Source: Ianthella basta (lineage: Eukaryota > Porifera > Demospongiae > Verongiida > Ianthellidae). Taken from it: a stretch of DNA of 64,000 nt. Position 1 is the first letter of the stretch; every line of letters starts with the position of its first letter. The notes below the pieces were generated by a model. It made no database searches. It saw only the letters and a list, made by a program, of their open reading frames with translations, and was not told the origin of the DNA. The position numbers and the translations under genes were made by a program. This document shows, piece by piece, positions 1 to 15,838 of the stretch. The stretch is taken from the NCBI GenBank assembly GCA_964019415.1, contig OZ025879.1, positions 2,416,310 through 2,480,309 of the forward strand. Direction: 5' to 3'.

Positions 1-1380
1 ACTGTTGTTGGAAAAGGAAACACAAATGCCTCCCCCAAATTTCCCTCGGTTGTATGCAAAAATAGACTTTACAACTGTTACTCGGTTTTTAAATGCAATA
101 TCAGTGAATGCAATGATTAGCCCCACTCGCAATGGTATTGTCACTACTGTGCTCAGAGTTTGGTTGTAAATATGATTAGCCATAGGTTCATATGGCCAAT
201 GCCATAATTCAGATGGCACTGTAGCTGCAAAGCCGGGCCAGATTCGGCAGTGAGAAACAAGACTGTGTTCCACAGTTATATTATTGTCCTGTGCATCAAA
301 CTCCACCTGAATTTGTATTCCAGCACTGATAGTACTATTAGTCACTGTCTTATGTGTTGTGGGTTCTTCAGAAATGGTAGTTGAGTCTTTTTTACAGAAT
401 AGTGGTGTCTGTGATATTGGTTTAAATGCCATGTCCAGTTTCCTTTGCCACCCACTAACCACAGAGATGTTTTCTAGTGTGATAGTGGATATTTTGGCCC
501 GATATGAAACTAACACAGTGACACCTCCTGCACTGGAATGGTAGTCCCCAATGTCCAGGATGGCCACATTTGACACTGACACATTGTGAGAACCTGTGTT
601 CATATCTATCAGTATTCCATGATATTCACTTAGTGGCATGCCAGATTGCAAAATGTAACCTTGCCTCAAAATTCCCACATTGGTAATGGATATGATTGTT
701 CTGCACATGTCCTTTTTGCGAAAAAAGATGACCATTGAGATGGCATTACCCCATCCATTCACTTGTAAGACATAGATGTTGCTGAGATTAATGGAGGTCA
801 GTGGCATTTTGCATCCAATGCCATCACCATTGTTATTCTCAGTAAGGATGATTTCAACATCTCGCACTGAAATATTTGAACACATGTCAAAGTACAAGGA
901 ATAGAACCTGACACCAGTGCCTATGCCAACCTCTCGTTGAGGTCCTCTGCAATTGTGAAGCCTTAGCCCTTCCACTGTGATGTTTGCTACCTGAATAAAT
1001 GCTAAATGTGATCCATTGACACACTGCACCACAGGTAGCATACTACCTCCAATGCAGTACCCTTGTATGTGTATACCTACCAGTCTTCTGAATGGAGATG
1101 TCCAGGCATGGCTGTTGAGTAGCTTCAATTCATGGGTACCACAGCCAATGCGAATTGTAGTGTGATTTTGAATATGACTAAAGGCATAGAGCAGGGTCCT
1201 ACAAGGAACCACTGAGGTGGAGTGCATTGTGTCATGTGCACGTCTCCAACAGGTATGGTTGTCCACACCTGCTTGCTTAACATGTATCTCATTCCATCTT
1301 TGTCGTTGTGACCACAGTGTGGGCATCCAAATGCTTGCTAGCAGCAAGACTGCTACACAGTGGGTTGTGCGTGATGTCAT
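1..1380 (-). CDS. Secreted/membrane beta-helix-type protein, N-terminal part (cut by window edge)
   Basis: An open frame of 460 codons runs on the minus strand from an ATG at 1380 to the left edge without a stop, so the 3' part lies outside. The first ~22 residues form a hydrophobic signal peptide (VAVLLLASIWMPTLWS). The rest is rich in short Asn/Gly/Cys-containing repeats (GGGICVSF, HNCRG, GDGIGC) with many N-glycosylation sequons, as in parallel beta-helix ectodomains. It is a clear paralog of the first ~460 residues of the gene at 9311-14310, and their 5' flanks are also similar. That paralog suggests the missing part would add more helix, a Cys-rich segment and a multi-pass membrane region. 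An in-frame stop lies upstream of this ATG, which fixes the start. Function is unknown; a cell-surface recognition role is inference only. Confidence 0.75.
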   Translation of the reverse strand, partial: MTSRTTHCVAVLLLASIWMPTLWSQRQRWNEIHVKQAGVDNHTCWRRAHDTMHSTSVVPCRTLLYAFSHIQNHTTIRIGCGTHELKLLNSHAWTSPFRRLVGIHIQGYCIGGSMLPVVQCVNGSHLAFIQVANITVEGLRLHNCRGPQREVGIGTGVRFYSLYFDMCSNISVRDVEIILTENNNGDGIGCKMPLTSINLSNIYVLQVNGWGNAISMVIFFRKKDMCRTIISITNVGILRQGYILQSGMPLSEYHGILIDMNTGSHNVSVSNVAILDIGDYHSSAGGVTVLVSYRAKISTITLENISVVSGWQRKLDMAFKPISQTPLFCKKDSTTISEEPTTHKTVTNSTISAGIQIQVEFDAQDNNITVEHSLVSHCRIWPGFAATVPSELWHWPYEPMANHIYNQTLSTVVTIPLRVGLIIAFTDIAFKNRVTVVKSIFAYNRGKFGGGICVSFSNNS

Positions 1381-2311
1381 CTCCAAAGTGGGCACACCTG
1401 CAACTGGGAAGGAGAAGGCTTAATGACACTCACAGCTTACTCACTACACATGTACATGTAGAGTATACTCCTCAACTGATGTGATGACTCACCTTGCCCT
1501 TGGGTGTGTCCTGCTCGTGTTGCCTTCTTCAGAAGTAGTTCTTTTGCTGTTGTGGGTGTTCAAATGTGATGGAGTTACTTTGAAGAATTGTAGTACCACT
1601 GCTGTTGGGAGGAGAAGGCTTTGTATTGTTCACAGTTCGTAAATTATTGGACTGAAATATTCCTTAATGACGTGATGCCCGGATACCTTACCTTTGCTGT
1701 TAACAATCGTTTGTCCCCACCAGTGAAGTACCACTTGCTTCTGTTGTAGTACCCTTAACTACACTGATGTGCTGCAGTACCTTTGTACATATACAACTAG
1801 TATTCCTGTCTCAATATAGCCCTTCAGTCCATTTCACTTTCATGTACATACTTTGATTATTGCCTATTGTGTGCATGTTGTGTACTCTGTGTTTCATGTT
1901 CTGTTGTGATGCATGGGCCCATTCATCAACCCATCTGTGTGTAAACATGATATTGAATGGAGTTCAGTAGAAGTGAATTGGGAATTGAATATCAGTCGTT
2001 TCTATGCAAGACCATTCATGTAATCAATAGTGACTCACAGGGTAAACAGTGTGTGATAGGTACAGTACATACATGCACAAGCAGTGTTCATTCAACCAGG
2101 TACTGTAGGTGTATGGTGCCTACAGTATTAGTGCTTTAGCCAATTTCTTGCCAACACATGAAACTTTTGATGAAACGTACACACGGAAGAGTGTGTCTTG
2201 GGCAAAAATGTTGAATTGCTTGCTGGCACTCGAAAATATGCTGCAATTCCAAGATTGTTGTGTAGCAGCCAGTGAGATCCTTGGCATACTCTATTTCTTT
2301 CTCCTGTACAG

Positions 2312-2448
2312 AGAGTAATTGATGGTTGGGGTTTTTATATGTGTTTCTTTGTCAACAACGACTTTCTGCCTCAACTCCCATCCCTGGAGATTCGAGAAGG
2401 TGCCATTGACAGATTTCTTTATACAAGACAGTTGTACCTATATCAGGG
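2312..2448 (+). pseudogene. Decayed duplicate of an XRN2 exon
   Basis: This stretch copies the XRN2 exon at 3409-3546, including the upstream pyrimidine/AG acceptor and the downstream GGGGTGAG donor. It carries substitutions, a one-codon insertion near its start (an extra TAT before ATGTGTTTC) and a net 4-base deletion after the GCCATTGACAGA segment that breaks the frame. It cannot replace the intact exon in a mature message without a frameshift. Confidence 0.8.
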
Positions 2449-2699
2449 GTGAGTGTGGGTGTGTAGGTGACAGCAGCAGCAAAGCATCATGCTTGCACTG
2501 CTGAGTAGTGGATACAATGTTCTCCCCTGGAAATAGTTTAAGCAGGGTGCACTGGACCACTAGTCGTGTGAGGACTGGCTAGTGGATGGTGAAGTGTGGG
2601 AGAGGGTGCCAGCTTCCTTTGCACAGCACAGTAGAGAGGATGCATGGAGAGCCTTGTGACACAGAATGTAATGCATACAACCTGTGCCTCATGGCTAGT

Positions 2700-2840
2700 G
2701 TCACTGTGGGGGCAGGTGGGGGACAGGTGGGTGGGACAGGTGGGGGGGGACCGTTCATGAACAAGTGGAAAGGACAGGCAAAGGGAAGGGGGTCTGGCGT
2801 GGGGGACAGGAGGGGGGAAGAGGGAACAGGTGAGTGGTAA
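2700..2840. repeat. G-rich minisatellite (unit 1 copy)
   Basis: Runs of GGTGGGACAGG-like units, shorter than the homologous tract at 3811-4090. Part of the duplicated 1.1-kb unit. Confidence 0.7.
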
Positions 2841-3160
2841 AGGTGGTTGGGACACAATGTGCTACAGTAACTATGTGTGTATACATCTGCTGTTGAGGGC
2901 TGTTTATACATTAATGTAACAATAGCCCTGTCTATGTGTTGTCCTATTTCACTTTCTAGTATGTCCTTCTCTTTGATTATTGCCTATTGTGTGCATGTTG
3001 TGTACTCTGTGTTTCATGTTCTGTTGTGATGCATGGGCCCATTCATCAACCCATCAGTGTGTAAACATGACATTGAATGGAGCTCAGTAGAGGTGAATTG
3101 GGAATTGAATATCAGTCGTTTCTATGCAAGTCCATTCATGTAATCAATAGATAGTAGATT

Positions 3161-3316
3161 GGGGAGATGATTTTGAGCATTATGAAACACGTGGTACACT
3201 GTTCTTTGATCATGATTTGTTTTTTGTACAATTGAAGAAGGCCCTCTTGGGACCAAAATGTCTTGTATCAAAGAACAGTTTACCACGTGATTCTTAATGC
3301 TCAAAATCATCTCCCC
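3161..3316. repeat. 156-bp hairpin element (MITE-like)
   Basis: Arms at 3161-3210 and 3267-3316 are near-perfect inverted repeats of about 50 bases (GGGAGATGATTTTGAGCATT and its complement) around a 56-base loop. The element interrupts copy 2 of the duplicated unit just after ATGTAATCAATAG. Copies 1 (about 2040) and 3 (about 14995) continue without it, which marks it as an insertion. Confidence 0.8.
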
Positions 3317-3408
3317 TATCTATGCACCTGAAAATATGAAGCTATTGTAAGAGTTTTGATAGCAGCCAGTGAGATCCCTGGCTTATTCTACTTCTTTCTC
3401 CTGTGCAG

Positions 3409-8981
<5,573 letters not shown>

Positions 8982-9310
8982 CTCTTTCCATCATGATGAC
9001 ATACTGTAGATAATTTAGATGTAATGTATCGTTCAATAGAATGCAGTATAATATAATACCCTTATGTGTACGTATATGGATGTATGGCATATTTTGTTGT
9101 GATCTCATGTGCTAGGCTAGCTGTTTTAGGTGGTGTCTGCCCACCCTTGCAATCATATTATAAGAGCTGCATGGCCTAGAACCTGGATGTAAACATACCA
9201 CAATAGGGAGGACACATTGAACTAGGAGACAGCTACTCTAACAGTGACTGGTGTACCTTTGAGTGCATCTACACAAATGACTGTGCTTGCAGACTCACAT
9301 TAAACTTCAG
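8982..9310. other. Convergent intergenic region
   Basis: This is 329 bases between the stop of XRN2 (plus) and the stop of the beta-helix membrane gene (minus). It must hold both 3' UTRs. AT-rich stretches such as GTATAATATAATA near 9048 are present, but I see no canonical AATAAA for XRN2. Confidence 0.5.
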
Positions 9311-12300
9311 CTAAACTTTGAATAATTTAACAATGTACAGTAAAGTACAAAGTACAGTAATTGTACTAATATGCTCAAGCTGGTGTCCACATTTACATGC
9401 GCTGCAACACATGTTAGCTAGTGGTGTTATGTGTAATGCACGTATAAGTACCAAGTAATTATGAGTTGGACTACCTATATTGCTAGCTACATGTTTGTAT
9501 ATACTGTCCTCCTCCTCCTCCTGAATGTATCGACTGTCAGTCAGACTAGCACCAGTTGCGGTTGCAGTGACATCATCCTGAGGCAGTCCAGCACGCAGCT
9601 CTGTTATGTTAATTAGCCCTCCCAGTCTTTGCCTTGGGTCTTCAATGAGTAGCGACTCATTTAGTGGGGTTTCTGGTTCGTTTCTCTTCCAGCAACGTTT
9701 AGGTGGATACTTCACCCACACCTTATGTATGACAAGCCCAGCTAGGTATATGAGGGGTAGGTAGATGAGGACCAGCTGAATGATGCTGCATGCCTGCTTG
9801 TAGGGGAGAGTGGTGCTCTCCTTGCTCTTGTGCATGCTCAGCAATAGGATAAGTGCATAGTCAGCAGTAATGACCACATCTACAGTGTTAAGTAGCTGCT
9901 TCTTGTAAGGCTGACAAGCAGCTATCATTAACAGAAAGATGAATGCAGTGAGAAGCTGAATGAAGAATGCGTTCTCTGCTCTTGGTGTGAAGATGACTGC
10001 AAACAGCTGTACGATGCGGAAGAACAGAAAGAAAGATGCAAAACAGCGGCACCTATCCTTGTAGCAGCCTTGCAGGACATTCACAAAGTGGTACACCCAT
10101 CGGTCTGTATAGACATTGCTGCAGAATGTTGGTATGAACTGGAATTTCTTAATGCATTTGATCTTTGAGTAGAATATCAGTCTTCCGACAACTTGCGGAA
10201 AGAGTGGTAAGGAGAGGAGAAGAACTGATGGTAGAAGCACAAAAGTGCCGACAATGATAATAGCTGGAATGAGAGCAGCAATGTGATCGGCAGAGCCATA
10301 GTGTGTTGTCCCTTGCCACCACACTCTGTGCTCAGTTGTTCCATCATAAGCTGTGATGGTCTGCCTCACCAGGATGTAGGCTGAGGTGACCATGAATCGT
10401 GTGAATCCCAGGATGACAAAGTCTGCTAGTGCTCTGTCGTAAGACCTCTCATTTGATATCTTCGTCTTCCACTTCCGCAGACGTCTCAGGCATCGATCAA
10501 CTGGATGGCAGCAAATCCATTTTTCTGCTGAGCGATCGAGAACAACAAGGATTATAGTGACTGTGAGGGGAAATAGTCCAATGGCATAGTTGAGCAGCAG
10601 CATATGTAAAGTTGACAGACTTGCAGTGGGAGTGAAACAATAAGGAGGGAGAAGTACTCCACAGAACTCAAGGTTCCAAATGCCATAAAGAAAGCGATAT
10701 AGCTTAACAAACCAAGTATAGCCCTGTAATCCGATTTGCACCTCCCCCCTGATGTTGGAGAAGCTCAGTAATTGTGCAAATAACAGGAATGAATTGAGTT
10801 TACCTGAGATGAGGTCCACATTGAAGGTCAACATGAAGGCCAAGAGGATCAACATAGGCAACCACTCACTGACAATCCAGACAATTACCCCAACTTTGCT
10901 CAATGCTCCATCACATGCAGTGCACACAGGGTTGAGCCCATTGAGGTTGGCTGGCATACTGTATCCCTCCATGCATTCACCACACAGTACCCCTCTACGT
11001 TTGTTAGGGGCACACAAGAGGCCCTCCAGCAATTCCACTGATTGGTTCTGAGGAAGAGGCTGCACTGAAGGAGAGCAGTACCCTGGTGGACAGGGGGCTG
11101 TGAAGAACCTCAACCCATTACAAGTGTGTTGTGTAGTGCTGTCTGATTGAAGGTACCCTGCCCAGTGATCTTTGTCAAGAACTGCTTGGAAATTGTCTTG
11201 TTTGCACTCTAGTATGTCTGGTATTTCATTGTTGGCACAGATACATGTTCCAAGGTTGTCTTCATCTGTGTATACATACCCTGGAGGACAGCACTGCATT
11301 TCAATGTCCACCAGTATCAGGAGATTAGTGTTGTCTACTGACTGAAGAGTCAGTGTAGCTTTCCCATGGAGTTCTAAGCTGTTGGGCAGGAGTGTTGATG
11401 TTTGGTTAAGTGGAGTACCATGTAAGATGACTCTGAAATCAGAAGTGAACCTTGAAAAAGGATTCAGTTTGATCAAAGAATTCTGAGGAGTTACTTGTAC
11501 AGTAAATACAAAGCTTACAACATTCCCAATGTCATCAGTAACTGCTTCCACCAAAGGAGAAGTTTGCCTTCCTGGAATGAATGTTATACTGGACGTCCCT
11601 CCCATCACATGGCTGGGCCTGGAAACCACTTCTCCCTGAAAACTACAATTGGATATAGAAACATCCTCACAGGTGGATGCACAACCAGCAGGTATGAAGC
11701 AGAATGGAGATGATGGACATATGCAGCTACTGATATGTTCTTTGAATCTGTTATTTAGTCTAGAGTGTAAGCATGAATTTATGTCAGCAACATAGATGGA
11801 GTTCCCTGCTACTCTTGCACCGTTGTTGACAAATGTGATATTCACATGCTGCCAATTATTAACATGAGCTGGGAATTTTTCGTACTGGAGAAAACATATG
11901 AATGAATTGGCTTGAAGCTGCCAGTGGACAAAGTTGGCATAAATAGCCCCACCATGAAGGAAGGCATAGTTATTTATGAATTCCATGTGGATATTTTTAG
12001 GGATTCGAAGGTAACTGCCCCCAAGTAGTGCAACTCCACCTCCATGTGATGCTACACAATCTAAAACACGAAAATCACTTCCCTCCTCTATTTTTATCTC
12101 TGACTCATCTGCCACTATCCCCTGGTTAAAACCACCACAAAGCACAAATAGATACCCAGCTACCAGGACCGTGATACCTTTCATATATACTGAGCTTTGT
12201 GCAGATGACACTTTCTGTACTTTCTCATCAGAATCATAAACTCTGTTTACTTTCTCCATCATTTGTAGCTCTTGTTGATGCCATGTTTCTAGAAATTGCT

Positions 12301-14310
12301 TCTTACCACTTTTTGTCACTTGCTCTTGCCACTGAGTTTTTTGTGTCTGCAGTACATTGCGACTGCTGTATTGTACTGTAGTAGCAAATAACTGAATTCC
12401 ATTGTAAAATCTCTGTCCAGGCAATGGCAAAGCCTTCGTTGCAATAGCCTGGCCAAGTACGGCTGTGTTGTTGTTGAAGACACATCCTACCACATCTATG
12501 ATGTACTCATCACTCTTTTTAATATGCACTGACAGTCCACCTCCCTGGCCCCAACAGCTTGGTTATGAAAGAAGGCCGACCGCAACACTCTCACCATATT
12601 CATCTTTATTGATGAGGTGTCAAACCCAATATGAACTCCTCCACCCATTCTTTCCTGGGCGTACTCATTGGACTGAAGTAGGACGTTGTGCACAATGTTA
12701 GCTTGTGTAATATATACTCTGTTAAGTGACGTTTCTTCTTGAAGCATTAGGCACATCCCTGCCCCATAGTCCATGGCTCGGTTACCAATTATGTGTCCTT
12801 TCCGGAAGGTGGCCTTATTACGGGAACTAATGCTTTGATAGTTTATAAACACACCTCCTCCACTTTCTGCCCAATTGAAGGCTACTGCTGTCTGTTGTAT
12901 GTCAATAGAATTTTGAAAGGAATGTTGCGAAAAATTCACAGAAATGCCTCCTCCAAGTTTCCCACTGTTGTATGCAAAAACAGATGTTGTAACTGATATA
13001 CTGTTTTGTGGACTATATTCTTCCGCAAACATGACACTTAGCCCAACTCTCCTCGATGGTGGTGTCACTAATGTGTTCAGTGACTGGCTGTTGTAAGTGT
13101 GGTTCACTATTTGTTCATACGACCAGTGCCATAATTTAGGTGGAACTGTGGCTCCAAAGCTAGGCCAGATTCTACAGTGAGACACAAGACTGTGTTCCAC
13201 AGTTATAAAATTGACCTTTGACCTTTTCTTTGCTTCAATGTTCACCTGAATCTGTATTCCAGCACTAATAGCGCTGTTGGTTGCCACATTGTGCTCTGTG
13301 GGTTCTTTGGAAATGATAGTTGAGTTTTCTTCACAGAATAGTGGTGTCTGTGATATTGGCTTAGATGCTGTGGCAAGTTTCCTTTGCCAACCACTAACCA
13401 CGGAGATGTTTTCTAGTGTGATGATGGTCTTTTCTGTATGAACTGTAACTGACACCCTCCCAGCACTGGAATGGTAGACACCACTGTCCAGGATGGCCAC
13501 ATCTGACACTTCCAGTATATGAGTACCAGTGTACACCAATATCAATATGCCATAGTAGTCATTTGGTGGTGTGGCAGACTGTGGTAAATTGTAACCTTGC
13601 CTCAAGATTCCCACATTGGTAATAGATGTGGTTGTTTTGCATGCGAGGTTGCGACAAGAGAAAGCCATTGAGATGGCATTACCCCATCCGTTCATCTGTA
13701 AGACATAGATATTGCTGAGATGAACAGAGGTCAGTGGCATATTGCATCCAATGCCATCACCATTGTCAGTGAGGATGAGTTCAACATCTCGTATTGTAAC
13801 ATAAGAGCACCTGTCAAAGTACACAGAATAGAACTTAACACCAGTGTTTTTGCCAACCTCTCGTTGAATTCCTCTGCAATTGTGAAACCTTAGCCCTTCC
13901 ACTGTGATGGCTTCTGCCTCTTTGAATGCTAAATGTGATCCATTGACACACTGCACCACAGGTAGCATACTACTTCCAATGCAGTACCCCTGTATGTGTA
14001 TGTGTATCCCCTCCAGCCTCGTGAATGGTGATACCTGGATGTCACTGTTCAGTGGTTCTAATGTGTGAGTACCACAGCCAATGCGAATTCTAGTGTGACT
14101 TTCAACATGGCCGAAGGCATAGAGCAGGGTCCTACAAGGAACCACTGAGGTCGAATCCAATGTGCCATGGCTCCAGCATGTGTGGTTGTCCACACCTGCT
14201 TGCTCAACATGTATCTCCTTCCATCCCTCTGGCAGTGATGAGCACAATGAGGACATCCATGTGCTTGCTAGCAGCAAGACTGCTACACAGTGGATTGTGT
14301 GTGATGTCAT
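9311..14310 (-). CDS. Large beta-helix ectodomain, Cys-rich, multi-pass membrane protein (one frameshift)
   Basis: Two overlapping minus-strand frames (12496-14310 and 9311-12529) read as one single-exon gene of about 1,665 codons if the G-run at 12549-12552 is one base short. The GGGLSVHI-type repeat resumes across the junction. Order: signal peptide (residues 1-25); ~900 residues of Asn/Gly-rich beta-helix-like repeats (GGGISVNF, GGGVFINY, GAGMCLM, GGGVHIGF); a Cys-rich stretch (CCPPGY, CPPGYC, CGECMEGYS) at about 11300-10900; then nine or ten hydrophobic segments (for example WLPMLILLAFMLTF and IPAIIIVGTFVLLPSVLLL) and a ~120-residue tail. Start choice: the ATG at 14310 matches the paralog at 1-1380; an upstream in-frame ATG at 14361 is less likely. 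This looks like an uncharacterised animal cell-surface protein. Ligand and role are unknown. The frameshift may be a sequencing error or a real lesion. Confidence 0.75.
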
Positions 14311-15005
14311 CTCTCCAAAGTAGGCACACCAGCACTGGAGAAGGAGAGGGTTTAATGACACTCACAGCTTACTCAGTACATACGTACGTATGTACATGTT
14401 GTATGTAGAATATGTGCTCCTTAACTGATGTGATAACTCACCTTGCCCCTGAGTGGTGTTTCCTGCTCCACCCACTGTATGAAGCGTTGTCTTCTTCAGA
14501 AGTAGTACTCTTGCTGTTGTGGGTGTTCAGCTGTAATGGAGGTATATTCTAGTACTGCCACTTTTGAGAGGTAAAGGTTTGTATCGCTGATAGTTTTCAA
14601 AAATAGTGGGCTGAGATGTTCCTTGATGACGTGATGCCCTGATACACCTTACCTTTGTTCTTAGCAATTGTTTAATACCACATGTGAAGTATCACCGCGT
14701 CTGCTGTTGTGTATACCTGGATGTGCTGCAGTACCTTTGTATACACCTGCTACTCCTGCCTCAATACGGCCCTTCAGGCCATTTCAGTTTCATGTACGTA
14801 GTTACATCATTCTTCTTTGATTATTGCCTATTGTATGTTGTGTTGTGTACTCTGTGTTTCATATTCAGTTGTGTTGCATGGGCCCATTCATCAACCCATC
14901 TGTGTGTAAACAAGACATTGAATGGAGTTCAGTAGAGGTGAATTGGGAATTGACTAACAGTTGTTCCTATGAAAGTCTATTCATGTAATCAACAGTGACC
15001 CACAG
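14311..15005. repeat. 5' flank of the beta-helix gene, duplicated at 1381-2050
   Basis: This upstream region aligns with 1381-2050 at an offset of about 12,930-12,965 bases. Shared stretches include CTTGCCC(C/T)TGGGTG-like sequence, TTCTTCAGAAGTAGT and GGGCCCATTCATCAACCCAT. It probably contains the promoter and perhaps a 5' UTR of both paralogs. Confidence 0.75.
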
Positions 15006-15838
15006 GGTATTATGTTATGTGATAAATATGAAGGCCTAGCTATAGGATTGAGTGATAGAGGCATGTATGCATGCAATCCAAGCCTGCACAAATTAATATA
15101 ATCTATATGCGTTTTGCTGCATATGTGTACTGAACTATGCCATATAACTGTAGCTGTCACAAAGCACATGTACTGTACACTAACATGCACATATGCCTCT
15201 TGTCCAATACTAAGCCTATCCGCCAACAGCTATATAGTGCATACATTCAAAAAGGGGGGTCTAGGAAGACATATGCTGTGCCATTATAACATATTGAAAT
15301 TATAGCATTCACATGTGTAGCTGTGGACGTGCGATGTATACCTCATGCGCACTTGAAATTCAGGGCATATGCATTGCAAGGCTGCAGCAGGCCATCACAC
15401 TATGTCCCTGAATAAATGTACTACCAGTATGTGATTAAATGAAGAACAGCAAAGCTGCAACTATATATATATATAATGTGCATATATGCACAGTACTACT
15501 ATAGTATTATAGTGACTAACACAGACAATTAACAATGAATACAATAATTGATAAATGAGAAGTCCTATATAATCATCTGTGCACTGATGCAAGATGGTAA
15601 AATGTAAAAAGATTCACATTGCTATAATATTGTACAATGTCATGGAGTATGGAAGAGATAAATATGGTCATAAATTTGGATATTAAATACTGTACAATGG
15701 AAGTGAAAATACATAATATAAGATTAGTATAACATGTGTTCACATATACTGTACTGATTACATGTGGTGATACAAATACACATTGTAGCCACACATACTA
15801 AACGTATAAAAATTGAAAATGCAGCAGTACTGTTGGCT
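15006..15838. other. AT-rich intergenic region, no gene seen
   Basis: About 830 bases with short AT runs (TATATATATATA near 15463) and no supportable reading frame or structured repeat. It must contain the 3' UTR of the condensation-domain gene, which ends at 15839. Confidence 0.5.

Noticed and set aside
12496-12529. Two separate overlapping genes at 12496-14361 and 9311-12529
   Set aside because: The repeat pattern runs across the overlap and the second frame lacks its own signal peptide, so one gene with a frame break is simpler.
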